This document shows positions 10,717 through 24,913 of a stretch of 64,000 bases of DNA, in pieces; within the stretch, counting starts at the first letter, position 1, and the number at the start of each line of letters is the position of its first letter. The translations under genes were made by a program, and so were the position numbers. Source of the DNA: Hyalella azteca (taxonomy: Eukaryota > Arthropoda > Malacostraca > Amphipoda > Hyalellidae); assembly GCF_000764305.2 (NCBI RefSeq), contig NW_025932501.1:124001-188000 (forward strand), written 5' to 3'. A model generated the notes under the pieces. That model was not told the DNA's origin. It did no database searches and saw nothing but the letters and a program-made list of their open reading frames with translations.

Positions 10717-13700
10717 CTACATTCATCAGAAAATTTGCCTTCTATGTTATTTCATATCATTTATCCAACTTTATGATTCACGTTAAGAAACAATTTATAG
10801 CAATGAATAGACCATGCAGCTGCACAGACATGCTCCGCTCGTATTATCTTTGCAACGGTGCTGACAATTTGCATTGACACAATCACTTCGCAGTGTGAGG
10901 ATACCTTACAATGCACTGAAACTTTGCAGCTTTAACCTGCCAATATGCCAGCCAATATGCCAGCCCTAAATGACTAAATGACTTTAAGACACATGGCGTG
11001 ACAAACGCTAAGACCATAGCAGCACTTCCGAAAACGTTGCTGGTAGTTTCCTTCAAGCCCTAGGATTTCATGAGTCCAGTCCTTCTCATTTGACCCCATC
11101 CCTGAAAAAAAAGGATGGTTTTGATTGACCATGCATGTAACAACTCTTAGCTTTTACCCAATCCGCAGGTTCAAAGCGATATTCGGATGGTTTTATTAGT
11201 TTCGTAGAGGTCCCACCAGTTGTTTGCAGTTATTGTATAATTAATGATATATTATTGTTAGCTAAAAATGTTAGATAAGTCTTAAAACAGTATTTTAATT
11301 TATCAATAGATATTTGGCTAATAAACATTTACCCGCTTCACAGTGGTTATCGAAGAACTGGCTTAGGTAATAAATGATGGAAGTAAAGACTTGTGTTGAG
11401 TTATTTCGAAACCAAATCAACTAACAAAATGTTTTAAATATTAATTCAAAACAATAGAACCTGTAATACCATAACAATAATTACGGTAACAAGCCGCGAT
11501 GTTTCCTCCTTGTTTTGCAAGATATAAGAGCTTGATATCGTAAGCTCAACACTCCCACATATGTTAATTGATGTTATAATGATAAACTAAAATGCCTATG
11601 GCCTGGATAAGAATCATTTGAGTCCTCATGCAGTTCTACTATGACTATTGGGCTCTATTTTTGCATATACCACAAAGCTAGTCTAAAAATATTAGCAGTA
11701 TAGTCACATGACCAAAGCGAATCACTAGTCGTGGCTGACGATAAAAATTCCTTATATTAAGTCTCTTGACAAACAACGGGATAGGAGAAAGAGAGAAAAG
11801 AGAGGAAGGAAGAGTACGCGCTGAACTCTCTAGGGATTTGAGGGAGCGTCGGCAACACGTGAAGCCGGGGGGCTTGCCTAAGGCTTTCCTCCCCCAATAA
11901 AGAGTGTCGTCGATCAGGGGACGCCGTCGGGAGGTGGGGGGTTCTGGTCGAGTAGGCAGGCCGGGAAAGTGTGTGTGTGTGGATATGGACCGCCGACACG
12001 CTGGAGTAGCCACAACGTGGCCTGCTGTCACGCCATTAGCCCACCAACCTCAGACACGCGAGTTTCCCACACTTCATCATGCTGTGGGAATCACCACACA
12101 TCGTACTCAACAAAATTTTGAATGCCGCTTCCAATAAACATGATCTACATACGTTCGTGCATGCAATATTATAACCGGTGAACCGTTTGAGGGAGCAGGC
12201 AGTGACAGACAGGCTGGACGAGGGCTGGAACTTGATTTACAGCACATCTCTTCAATAACATTTGTATAACCATTTCCAGAGCCTTGTCCGTGTATCAAAT
12301 TCAGCCATATTGATGTCCTGCCAGATGTTTGATTGAGATTTACCGTGACCTAATACTTGGGGACAACTGTCCCCGACAACACCACGTGCTGCTAACGCGC
12401 CACCACTTGGCCGGACAAATGCAATGCTGGACAGCACTTGCAACAGCTGCCCATGCAGGCAGCGAGTTTATGCGCTACTTTCACTGCAGCCACAGAAGCT
12501 CCAGCTGATAATTACTCTAGGTCGAACTTATTGCAAGGCTTAGTTCGCCTTCCTCGTCTACGTGTCCGTAGTCTTCTGTGCTACCTACGCTCCTTGTGCG
12601 GCCACAAATTAGGGCCATTTAAACTAAACTTTTACATTAAATTCGAAGGGAAATTACATGAACCATTAGTTATTTTTATACATGTTGTTCGATAAAGAAA
12701 AAGTGCAGTGGAAGTGTGCATTTTGGTATTCATCTAAGAATCTTGAAACTAAATTTGTTTTATCACTTAATGATTCAAATTATGAATCTCAAGAAACTTA
12801 TCGGACCTCGTTACTATATGAAAATTTCCTGTAGTTAGTAGCCAGAAATTTCCTCTAATTTTGTACACTTTTCTTCCAGTTTAAATTTCAGTGAATGTCT
12901 TTTAGAAATACATGAGGAAAGTGATCCCTTAACGCCACAACCAATCCAATCTTTCTTAATCGCTCCGAAAGCATTTGCTGATCCCACAGAATATATTACT
13001 GTCCGAGCAAGCGAAGAACTGAACTGTGCTATTGAGGTTTAATAGACTTGGCTGCTGTTGACGCGAAACCCGGGGCTATTTTTCAGCTGTTACTTGACTG
13101 TTGCAGATTATTTTAGTACAGTGGCATTGTTTCTAATTACTTTTGGACCAGTGCCTATATTCAAATGATATTTCCATCCATTTGAAATGGTATCGTCTAC
13201 CATATTCAATATCAAGAGCCATTTATACTGGTTGGTCATCAATATTCATGTACTGTACTTTGCTACCAAATTTGATATAAGGTTAATGCACAAATATATA
13301 AATAGATTAGACAGATAAAATAGAATAAATTCCGTGAAACAGCTTCGTCTAATAAGACCTTTGAATCGGTTTAGATTTGATAATTAGGACATTCTAAGCA
13401 TGGAAGTCTCTCCTTTAATCGAACAATATTCCAAATCTACATTATGAGAGAAAACCCTTTATTCCATAGCATATTGAAATAAAGCATATTATCTTTCATT
13501 TTCCAGGTAAGACGATGTTGGGCGAGTGAACCACCAACGCTGCGTAAGTAAGCCTTTCAATCCTGTTTTCTTTACACAAATGAATTTACAGCAAAAGTTT
13601 TTGTTAAAAATTCTGGACCAATCTCTGTCTATATTAGAATTTTCCATTTGATTATCTGAGTAAGTATGCAGTTTTTAAAATTTATATGAGTTTTATCTTC

Positions 13701-13967
13701 TATTGAAATCATTCACAGTAAGAGTAGAATGGAATTTTCTAAATGCAATCATCGATAACTTCATATTCTATTTAGGAATAAATCAAGCACTCTACATAAT
13801 CTCAAAACAAACAATTTCCTGGTCCCTTTTGCAAACGAAGAATGTTTTGCTTTTGTCTGGGAAATGCTTGCAAAAAAGTCGTGAAATTTGAGCATTCGAG
13901 AACATGGCTCGAAGAGAAGTAGTGAAGATATTCCTTTGCTGAAAAGATAACGCGAAGTAGTGAATCA
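10717..13967. other. non-coding stretch
   Basis: No exon that I can support. A GC-richer patch at 11830-12060 gives overlapping short frames on both strands without recognisable domains. A GT microsatellite of about five units lies near 11970-11981. Otherwise AT-rich. Confidence 0.5.
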
Positions 13968-14095
13968 TTTCACCTGCTGATGGCAGCGGGAGCAGAAGTG
14001 GAGCAATTCACCTGCTGATTGCAGCGTGGAGCAGAAGTGGAGCAATTCACCTGCTGATGACAGCGTGGAGCAGAAGTGGAGCAATTCACCTGACT
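13968..14095. repeat. 39-bp tandem repeat, three copies
   Basis: Three units of 38-39 bp beginning TCACCTGCTGAT and ending GAGCAGAAGTGGAGCAAT. The first unit is one base shorter than the others. On the minus strand the two full units read as a 13-residue GELLHFCSTL-type repeat. The array is directly followed by the unrelated 36-bp array. Confidence 0.9.
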
Positions 14096-14159
14096 TCAGG
14101 TGTTGAACTGTTCGACATGTGACCGGAAAAGCCGCGGTGAACAGCGCCAGCCACAACTG

Positions 14160-14500
14160 ACCACTTCCGGCTGCTGCCGCTCCTTCTGTTGCAGTTGCTG
14201 TTTCTGCTGCTGCCGCTCCTTCTGTTGCAGTTGCTGTTTCTGCTGCTGCCGCTCCTTCTGTTGCAGTTGCTGTTTCTGTTGCTGCCGCTCCTTCTGTTGC
14301 AGTTGCTGTTTCTGCTGCTGCCGCTCCTTCTGTTGCAGTTGCTGTTTCTGTTACTTCTGTTGCTGCCGCTCCTTCTGTTGCAGTTGCTGTTTCTGTTTCT
14401 GCTGCTGTTTCTGTTGCTGCCGCTCCTTCTGTTGCAGTTGCTGTTTCGGTTGCTATCGCTCCATCTGTTGCAGTTGCTGTTTCTGTTTCTGCCTCTAGCT
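14160..14500. repeat. 36-bp minisatellite (GCTGCCGCTCCTTCTGTTGC core)
   Basis: About eight 36-bp units, with insertions that are multiples of 3 (near 14352 and 14395-14415). Plus-strand frames read as Leu-rich or Cys-rich runs. The minus strand reads as an Ala/Thr/Glu repeat (TATATEGAAAAE) in a 201-codon frame at 13965-14570. The unit has no stop in any of the six frames, so openness alone is not evidence of a gene. A low-complexity minus-strand exon remains possible. Confidence 0.85.
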
Positions 14501-17500
14501 CCTTCAGTTGATGTAACTGCTTTTGTTGCGTGCGTTCTCCAAATGCCAAATCTGCTTGTGCTGCTACCACTTTTTATGTTACCATTCGCATTGTGATTCC
14601 ATCAACTGAACTTGTTCTATTGTTAATTCATTAGTGCATCAATACAATCATCGTGTTTTTTTAATGAATTCAGAAGCTCAGTCTAATCAGATACTATTTC
14701 TGCCATTATTCGTGTCTCTGTTTGTTCTCTTTGTTCATCAATTAGAATTATTTTATAAGTAATGCTGTAACTGTTTTTTTAAGTTGTGGTCATCAAAGTT
14801 ATTTTTCGTTAAGTTCCTTTAATAATCCTAAATTTGCTGCGTTTACTTTTCTTTCCTTGAGGCTAATCAAGCTATGGCTGCAACTTCAATTTTCATTTTG
14901 CAGTTGCTCATGTTTTAACTTTACTCATTCACTTCACTCTGTGCGTTCACTTTTGATTAGGATTTGTAATTTCTCTGGCTCCTATACCTTTTTTTGTCGC
15001 TAATTTTATAGCCCATTATTTAGTAGCTTGCCATTTTATTCAGCGAGTTGGAATAAATATACAGAGCTTAAGATTTGATTTTCTTCAAACAGAAACGATA
15101 TTAAAGGAAATTATTCAGACAATAAATGCTGAAATGGAGTAATTCAGGAAATTACTTTCCTTATTGGTGTAGAATATTCGTTTATATATGATTGAATGCA
15201 TACACGTATGCAATTCGATGATTGTGGCATTTTAATGGTTAATCAATATACTATAGCTGTGGGAGTTGCTGCTTCTCCAGAAACGATAATCGTGATATTG
15301 AAATAGCGAAGTCAATTTTTAAAAACTCTCGACTTTAATGATTTACATCAATTGCAAAGATGATCTTCTAATTCAAAACTATTAAGCGCTACCAATTAAT
15401 ATAACACAGAGAAATCGGAATAATTCCATATGATTAAAATAAGTATTGAATGATCAGGAAGACAGTTACAAGCTGAAATTATATACTGGTGGTTTACGCA
15501 GGAATATTTCCGACTAACCTCGTACTTGACCCAAACCACAGCATTTTCCTTACTAAATTCAAAGCTTGCATCTCCATCTCTCCATTTCATTAAAGTTTTT
15601 GGCCTGGCGTGACGCAGGGCAGTTGCTGTGAGGCGTGCGAGGCCGTGTTACCGTCGCTGCCGGTCTCGCTCCTAATCAGTAATTCGTGTACCCGCGCCCT
15701 TAATTTCAGAGGGACTTCGTAAATGCCGAGAAGGAACTCATTAAGGTGTTGATTTTATACAAGAGGAATCGTCAAGCAAGAACGGGATGGTCAGGACTCA
15801 GTTGTCCGGTTTGGTAACGCGATTAGACATGGATGAAGTTCATTCGCGTTCATTCCTGGTTCTTAGTATACTGAAACATTTTTTCTTCGTGCAATCAATT
15901 CAACATCTGACATGAGCTCACAATTATATTGAAAAGGAATTTGCATTTAATATTTATTTACTATCTAATTATTATTGTTATTTGATTTGTAGAGATCCAT
16001 GAATGCATTAAATTCAATTCGATATGTTAAGTATTACATTTACCATGAAAATGCTAGATAGGTCTACAAAGTTCGCAACTAAATGATTTGATTTTATATG
16101 ATATTGTCGTCATTAAATTCACAATCATATAAATCAGTCAATGAAATAACTTAGGATGTTCAGACATCATAGTGAAAATTCCATATTAATCTGATCCTGC
16201 ATTATCAGATTAATTTGAATTATGCATTATCAGAATTATGGGACCATTTCAGACGTCCTGTTCCTGCCGTCATAAAATATTTTTTAACTGATATAGTTTC
16301 GATTATCAAGAAATTCACCTTTGTTGATTATTTGGATATATTATTTGTTGAGATATCATATATGAAGCACTTATAAAATAATTTTCAATATCCTGGTCAG
16401 GAACTTTTTACAGTAGAAAACTTTATAAATTACTTTAGAAGATTCTTGTTTATAGACATTATGCGCTCTTGTATGCGTTGTAAATTCTGCGAAAAGTCTT
16501 GTAGTAATTATTCATAATTTCAATCATATTTTAAACAGCACATGAACTGTCAAAAATATTTATCAAGGAGAACTTCCGTATCTTAGCAAAGCATGTAAAA
16601 AATCAATATTTTAGTCCCCCCGATTTGGAACCGTTTGGCTGATGACCGGCCATCGATTACGCAGCGGTAACTAACCAAGGAAACTTGCACCGACAAACAT
16701 TTACCTGTAGATAATCAATGCTATGACAGCAGTTATTAGCTAATTATTTTTAGAGAAGTTTTTCTGGTGGCTTTCTCTAGCCTTTTGAACACGACTGAAA
16801 CGAGGCTACAACTCAATTTGCTGGCGCGCGTCGAGGCAGTTCATGCAGGTATTGGCGAGGAGTCTTCCATCACCTGGCCCGACTTGCTCGTGATGGTATC
16901 AGGAGGATTTTTGAGCAGAAGCGGTCCTAGGGAGCAATACAGGCACTGGACTCCAGCACGATCAAGCCACCACCTGAAAGTACAGTCGAAGTGCAAATTC
17001 CCGTCCCGTAGTTTGCGATAAGTACTCGCCAATCTCTTGCAAACCTTCAAAAACCCTTTCAAAAAGTAATGCGTTGCACCTACGGGTGATTATTGTTAAT
17101 TTTCATCATACCAAAATCATTCATGACCGAAGACAGAAGATGCTTGAAAATTTTATAATAACTGGCCGATCTCTATCGCATTCGGGGAAACCGAAATCGT
17201 GTGGTAAAATCTTTTTTTAAGAGCGCGATATTATCGCATGTCATATAGTGTGTACCCGTGATAAAATACGTATGTATGTACTGTCTTCCTGAAAAAGTCA
17301 AGAATACGTATCGCTTACAGAAAGAAACATGAGAGTTATTGATGCTCTTGGCTGTACGGCCTGGTCAGGAGCTCTCAGGTCAGACTGACTCTTCATCACA
17401 CATGCTTAGCTCCGTGTAATTAGACCTCCACCAGCCGCATCCTAGGTCACGACTCGCAGCAGTTAACATGGGTGCCGTGTGCACTTTATTACCTAACATC

Positions 17501-20500
17501 GAAAAAAGACCAGAAATGCGACGAAAAACAATGGAAACATCGTCCAGGAAATAGCTTTGGGCACGCGTGCTAGGGTGATACTGGTCGTAACTAGAATATT
17601 CTTTCGTGCTTACTAGATTGGCTATGAAAGGAACCGGTTGTTGATCAACTGGGTGGAGCACGACTTCTAGTTATTTTCGTAAAATTAAAATATTTGTATG
17701 TGAAAGTTGTCACAGTGGTAACTGGTATTTTAGTAGAATTTTTTTAAATATGAAAACTGGTAAATTAGCCAATTATGTTAATTCGCTATTTTGGTTCACA
17801 GAAAACGGGACTAGATGACGCTAAATTATGTATGCAAGATGGAAATGTATATAAATACATTTTTTTTGCGTTTCCATTTTACAGTTCATATTTTCCTTAA
17901 TTTCACTCTTCAATTCAAATTAATAATAGAGAGGCCTACACGGGTCCAGGTTGTGTACACAACGATGCTGTTCCTTATCAAAGAACCACACTCGGGCGAC
18001 AGTCTATTGTTTCATCGACGACTGAGAGATGCACGTTGCGAAGACAGCAATTTTTAACCTGAAAATCAACTCAACAAATGAATTTATATGGTTAATGGTT
18101 TATATAAACTACAGTACAGCATTAATTACATGCAACATTCATTCGCAGGAATATATCCGCAATCAGGACCTTGTTGCACCAAAATTTAACTTCGTACAAG
18201 AGGTAGCCAATATTCGGCCCGTGGTATTCCCCTGACGATCCTTTTTTTGCATTAATTTGGTAATCCCCATAGGGTGCGCACGAGTGCACGACCACCGCCG
18301 GACTACTTCATCATTTGCGGGCCGAGGAAATGCTTCCAGTCGACCTGAGCCCCGGTGATGGCGCCGTGTTTTACAGGTCCATGTCATTATGGGGCTCACC
18401 CTATTTATGGGCCTGAAAAATAAATATTATTATTCAGAACTCGTGGCTGGTCGTATGATAAATAACATGTTCACCATGACAATTTTTCCGAATGGAGTTT
18501 ACGCATCGTATTTTCCAAACAAAAGAAGATTTTGTTTGGTTTTTCTGGTAGTTATTGTTAAAACAATCCTCCGTAGTCCATGTCCCTCACTAGGACAGTT
18601 GTTTTCTTACTCAGAGTGTAAATTTGTGTTTTAATTGTAAAAGAAGCCGAAAATAAAGAGAAGTAAACTAACCGAACTTAAGAAAATAAAGTTACAAAAA
18701 AAATGAATTTATACTGATAATACCTGAATAATGTTAAAAGTATATTATTATCTTGAGCGTCAAATTGTTCTTACCATCAATTCAAGTAGAAATTTAGAAG
18801 TCTTTTTAATTAATTTTTTTTATCCTGATTTTAACCCGGAATCATTTCAGTTTCAAATTAAAATCCTTCCTTGGGATCACGGAGGCCAATGCCTAATTTT
18901 CCGCTAGGCGCACGTCAGATGCAACACAGAAAATATTCGCTGTGATTGAAGACTTTTGTAATTTCAGTGAACTTTCACTAACCCCATTGCTTGCGTTAAA
19001 ATTTCCGAGCGTGCAATCAATCCAGACATCAGTCTCGGTACGGCGTATCGTTCTCCCGCGATGACGTTCAACAGGGCAGGAGTTTGCCGCATGGCTCGCG
19101 CTTGCTCTCTTTGTGCCATCTCACGTTCAATGGATCATTTACGCGGAAAATCAATTTAGCGAACGCTTAAAAATCATGATCGGTGAGCGCACACTCGAGC
19201 ACTGACAATGGCGATTGTAGCAACGGCTACATAATGATTCGCAGAGAACTCATGAGTGGGTGGTAGCGCTGCCGTTTAAATCTCTTGAAATGAAGAATTC
19301 CGAATAAATAAATCTAGATGTTTCTTAAGCTAACCATGCTATTTCGTTCCTTTCATTACGCGTGGGAGTCAAATTTGATTATTTTAATCGATTTTTCTCC
19401 AATTCACTCCTTATAAAATGAGAGAAATTCAGCATTATTTGTGTAATGTTACCACTATCCTTTGGAAGATTTTGTTTTAGGTATAATTCTATCATCTTGT
19501 TATCGTATCTATCTTCACTTCTGCATTTCACGAGAATGAAGAGTTGTAAAAGCATCATGGAATGGTTCAGTAACATTAATTTCGTTGACGATGCATTTTA
19601 TTTGAAAAGTAGCTTATTCAGCAATACGCCATGAACAACCATGAACACAAACGCCATGAACAACTTCAAAATTGTGAAGAATAAATTTCACCGCTACGAC
19701 ACTTTTAATAATTCAGCTTGCTCACGTCATAATACCGCGAGAACGAAACTTGAACGAAATTCAAAAATTATGCATGTCTTCACACAGAGAATTCAGAGCA
19801 GCATCGATAGCAACGAAAAATGACTCAATGAACGGATTCTGCTGATGGGATCAGTGCCCCCGCTTTGTCTTGGTAATCTCTGCAATAACTTTGATGATAC
19901 TCTGGTCAGACCTGGGCTTGGGGCCGTTCATCAGCGCTTGCGTGGTCTCGTAAAGACATTTTTTTCAACAATTTTAGTTCCTCAAGAAAGTACGGCAAGG
20001 TATGACGCCATGGACATACAAACAGTGCACTTCACTACAGTCGATGAATCGTGGCTCCATAAATGGTTTGTTTTCTCCTATATTTATTTTCAAGACAATG
20101 AACTAATGGTATGTGTGTCACTCTTTAGCTATTACGCCTTAATTAGAGCTGATGCTTTCGCAAGTATGTTTTATCCAATTAAATTTGTATGCTTCCGTCT
20201 TGATCCCTTTTCCTTTTGATTAAATCTATAGAAACAATTTTTCTTTGATAATCATGATGGAAAACACATAAATGATGTCCGTATTATAATATCAATATCC
20301 AAGTTATAGCTCAAGTTATCTCAGCTTGTTTGCCATTTATTTCCATATGACAATTCATCATTCAGTGAATTGTGATTGGCATGATTCTTACTCTGAGTCT
20401 CCATTTGTTTTTCGATTACCCCGAGATGTTCATTAATTTAAAATGAACTTGAATAAATGTTCAAATCCCTCAGGAAGCCACATGTGGTAACTTCTAACCA

Positions 20501-20556
20501 CGAACGATAGTATTTTCTGGTCATAGAACCAAATAAAATTGAAATTATAATTAGTA
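14501..20556. other. long AT-rich non-coding stretch
   Basis: About 6 kb without a recognisable exon. Frames at 16767-17021 and 17380-17661 are 84-93 codons, overlap frames on the other strand and match no family I know. A possible old retroelement 3' end at 18240-18435 is listed separately. Moderately GC-rich patches occur at 15600-15700 and 19020-19130, with no gene signal. Confidence 0.5.
18240..18435 (+). mobile_element. possible LINE-like 3' end fragment
   Basis: A GC-richer block (18275-18415) that ends in AAAAATAAATATTATTATT. An A/T-rich simple tail of this kind is typical of non-LTR retroelement 3' ends. There is no preserved reverse transcriptase and no target-site duplication that I can define, so this is a weak call resting on composition and tail shape only. 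Confidence 0.2.
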
Positions 20557-20857
20557 TTGTATATTCTGGCATTATTTTAATATCCTCAGAGCGCTGAGGA
20601 GTAATAATCCCTGAATGACCAGCCGCTACTCGAGGAGACCTCGACGCAGCCCGGGTGCCGATCTTTTGCTAGTTTTCCATCAGCTGACGAATATTATTAT
20701 TATTATTATTATTATTATTACTGTATATTCTATCATTATTTTAATATCCTCAGAGCGCTGGGGAATAATAATCCCTGAATGGCCAGTCGATACTCGAGGA
20801 GACCTCGACGCAGCTCGAGTGCCGATCTTTGGCTATAGTTTTCTATCAACTGACGAC
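20557..20857. repeat. tandem duplication of an about 135-bp unit with ATT tract between
   Basis: The unit starting TGTATATTCT at 20557 recurs at 20721. Both copies contain TATCCTCAGAGCGCTG, ACTCGAGGAGACCTCGACGC and GTGCCGATCTTT. The first copy is followed by about ten ATT triplets (near 20690-20719). The copies differ at scattered sites (AGCCGCTACT against AGTCGATACT). A unit ending in a simple triplet tail suggests a short retroposon (SINE-like) inserted or duplicated in tandem, but no clear tRNA-type promoter boxes are visible. Confidence 0.75.
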
Positions 20858-22673
20858 GACACATATACACTCTCGGGTCATCTAGCATTCTAGCACCTCC
20901 TAGATGGCGTATGGCTTTTTAGGTCTTGCTGTTTGTTTTGAATTTCTTTCCCTTCGTATATAATACTTTTCTTCTAAGTTAAGTCGCAGTGCATGACTAC
21001 ATTGTACGCAGCTGCAGAAGAGTCCTATCTAGTTGACTAACAAACAGCAAATGATCAACTTCGCTTGAAATTGATTTCAGAAATACTGACTGAAATCAAT
21101 ACCGAATGCCCGGGGAAATCTATTGCTGCTTAAACCAACAGAGCACGCAAAATATGTCGAGTCACTTACATGCGGATGTGGACTAAGCAGTGCTTGAAAA
21201 CCACGGTGAAAATAATGATTATAAGTACATCAAATTTCTCTGACATTTCATTGGTTTATCTACAAATTACGAGAGCTGGGAATTTATGTTTTTGGCGGCC
21301 TGTACAAGGCTTCTGAATTAGGTTCGTTTCCGAGATTTAGGAAAATCTTCTCATTGATTTCCGCGACAACGGCGACATTAGACATTTAGACTAGCTATGT
21401 CACTAGTGACTGGTCAAACATCGAGCTTGGATGTTTGTATCAAGCATTTTGTGCTATGCAACTGATGGTGACGTTAAACTGCTTGTATTGTGCTATTGAT
21501 GGTATCGATAAACTGCTTGTAGTGCGTTACAGTGGTAGCGTTAAACTGCTGGCAATATTCAGCTGCTTGTAATGAGTAACTACACTTCTGCAACTGTTCC
21601 TAGTGAGTAGACTACTCTATTGTGCAACTGCCAGCAGTCTTACGTATTTTCCTGGTATCGCTTTTTGCTATTTTCTCTTCCTTCCTTTCTGGATCCACCA
21701 CCGCGTGTGTTATCCCGCCTTCATTTGATCGGAGAATCTTTTTTTTTCTGCTTTATTTCCTCTCTTATTTTCAAGGTAAGACTTGCCGAGGGCCAGCGAG
21801 CGCGCGCCACGTTGCCACGTCTCGCTCGGGGGCATTAATTGCGCCTGTGCCAATGGTCTGACTTTGAAACTAAATTTCCTTTTATTTAAATCAAATCATT
21901 GAAAACGTAACTTAACTTGACAAAATTAGTAAAATTAAGACACGCAAAAGAATATCTTTTTCTATGGTTTCATGCGAATGGCAACAATAAGACGATGTGG
22001 ATGCTTACTGATCATGTTCTGCCTAGAAGATTTGACAAGTTTTTATGCTAGTACGTGCGTGTTTACTGATGATGGTTGGGTTGGTTGGCTGCTTGTAGGT
22101 TGATTGGTAGGAGGGAGGGAGCGAGTGCGTTTGTTTGCTGCGGTCACCTAGGAAACATTTGTTCATGCTCATGATGACTTTCCAAATAACAATGTTTTCA
22201 TCCAAATATTTTGCCATATCTTATTATATTACTGTAATTATTGATATACTTGCCATCATGTAGAGGAAATTATTATTCTTGATACTAAAATTGGCAAAGT
22301 TTTGTTCGTAATTACTGACAATTGTTTGACGTGAAGATTTTTTACTAATCGCGCTATTTCTATTAAAAATTTGCCACAGTTAATCACAAAATCATAATTT
22401 TTGGGCGGGAATTTTCATCGATCTTGAAGGAATTATTGTGGCTTGAAAAAATTACCCAAAAAGGTAGCAATTTGAATTTAAGTTTGGCCTTTCGATTAAA
22501 CTAACCGTAAAAACACGGTGTGTCCAATGAATATTTACGTTCAAGTCAGTATCAGTTTCCTGTCAGCATTGTGTATCCTAGCCATGACTAGATCTATGTT
22601 TTTGGCGCATTTTCTCATTTATGAAAAAAGTCGCTATTGTGCTCGTCATGTCCATCCGTATGTCCGTCCGTCC

Positions 22674-22707
<34 letters not shown>

Positions 22708-24913
22708 GACTCAACGTTGCCGAGTATCCATGATAATCGGCAACGAGAAAATGCGCTCTGTCGCTCACTGCAGTGACTGAGTTATATTTTTCTGATCACG
22801 CAATGAATACCGCACTAGAGGTTGTGAATCAAGAGCAGTCAGCTGTACAAATCTTGATTGATTTCTACAAAAATCAATTTGATTAGTGTACAGTAAATCT
22901 GTTGCTGTATTTTTTTTGAGGCACATTGAATTTCGAGGCATCACAGTTTTGGAATTCAACGTTTCAAAATATGAGTTTGATAGCATTGTTGACTTGTTGG
23001 AAATTGAGAAATAAATTGCGACCGATTGCAATATCGTTTGGAGGCTTAACAAAAATAATTATGGGTTGTAATTATTTCTCCTCATTTGAGAAGAAATATC
23101 GTAATCTGCCAGGTTCTTCATAATGGAAAATTAACCAGGAAACCAAATCAGAATGAAAGATGATGCTATGAGATAAGCTTGCAGAAGCTAACTGATCTGA
23201 CCAGAATGAACCGTTCAATTGATACTCCAAGAACGCAACGAATTGTTGTTCTTGCTTTGACTAAGCCTGTAAATGACCCTTAGCTTGTAGTTGTTGTTCA
23301 CTACATAACGAACAGCTTGCCAAACAAATTACTCGACCACCAAATGTCCTTTGCTCTTTTTCCGTGAAAGTAGGTCTTCAGTGTTCCATTTTAGAGCAAC
23401 GCTGCTTCCGATGCAACTTTTTATGCTGCCACAGGGATTCCCATCATAATTGCCCACACCAGAAATGTTTTTTCGACAAAACACTTTCAATTTTTTTTTC
23501 CTAACACTAAATATTTTCTCATTGGATTCAAGATACTCCATTTTGCCTACCCAATCAAGATCCTTGGTAACGACCTGATTTTACTGTAGATTTCGTATGA
23601 ATATAAATACAAGACACCTTGAATGAACTGTTTGAAGAATGTGGTGCTCCGAATTTCCGTCTGACAAACCGCAAGTCTTGACGCTGATGGTTTGCCAATT
23701 TGCTGCCCGACAAATAGGTGTGCGTACTGTCGCTATGTACATTGAAAGATTACAAGAATAGTCACCAGATTTGTAGACCTTGGCTATATAAATATTGGTG
23801 TACGGAGACATGCTGAATTATGCATTTATAGTCTTTATGGGCTTGAACTTGAATTAAGAACGAACGTTATTACTGAGAATTTCTCGGTTCAGAGCCACAA
23901 AAGCATTAGGCATGCATAGGCGCTTCCTTCGCAAGAAAATAAATACAGTCATTAATGGAACGAGCTACCAGGAATTTTTTTCATTTGCGGTGATGAATTT
24001 ATTTCAGACTTCATGCGTGACAGGCTGGCGCGCCTCAATTTTTTTTCTACAGATGATTCAGCGAATCCTAGATGACGTTAAGCGCAAATATTATCGCTTC
24101 AAGAGATCTGTTCGATGCACAAGCAAACGGTCGTAATAGTCGAAAACCCATTATGATGGAAATAACCATTTTTATGAATAATTAAAGAATTTTGTTTCCT
24201 GACAGCTCATCACTTTACATTCATGGAACTACCGCGAATGTCCCTTAGGAGTAACGTTGGCCTAAAGTTAAAAAAAGTTCTGTTTACTGCATGTGGTATG
24301 CACAAACCAGTGATGCATGAACTAAGTCGAGACTAAATCATCACATGATCGCGGATGCAGCACATCAAAACTTTCTCTAACTTTAAGTCAATATTGCACT
24401 CAAGATCCAATTTTACCCGAGCTAGTTAGAAGAAAACGTTTTTTTCCACCTCTGACTATAACCGAAAAATCAATTATGATATTTCTTCGTATGCTAATGT
24501 GATTTATTATTAAATAATTGCTGGTGTAAGTAACGGTCTCATACGCTCATCCATGTACCGAACTCTTGGATGCGCAGTCTTAATGTTAAGCGATGGCCGT
24601 GAATTAAGTTTACTCGTTATTTCTTGATAGGTATTGTTTAGGTTGTTGCTCTGCAATCTGGCAGGATCGTAGCAGAATTTGTGATTTATTATTGCGGGCT
24701 CCATGCACAGTTGCGGCTGTGCAATGTTTTCGGCTCGCAGTTGAGATGATGCTGTGCAATTTTGCGCACTGGCAGCAGAGTTGATGTTGTGCATTTTTAT
24801 AGCTCTAAATTATTTAAAAAATAATTTTTCACTATTAGTGCAAGAGAACATAGCATAGTATATTCACAGATCAACACTATCGGTTATGTCTGTTGACTTG
24901 ATTTACGAAGCGA
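20858..24913. other. AT-rich non-coding stretch
   Basis: No exon recognised. A degenerate 33-38-bp repeat ending in TAAACTGCTTG/TAAACTGCTGG occurs about three times at 21450-21560. The tetranucleotide array at 22661-22707 is listed separately. The remaining frames are short and have no domain signatures. Confidence 0.5.
22661..22707 (+). repeat. (TCCG)n(TCTG)n tetranucleotide microsatellite
   Basis: About three TCCG units grading into about nine TCTG units. It lies in a context (GTCATGTCCATCCGTATG) of the kind often found inside small arthropod non-autonomous elements. I cannot define element ends. Confidence 0.9.

Noticed and set aside
9198..10877. Three overlapping plus-strand frames of 482-559 codons, the longest in the window
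   Set aside because: All three are the same stop-free 14-bp repeat read in different phases. The period is not a multiple of 3 and the frames span an N, so they are not a gene.
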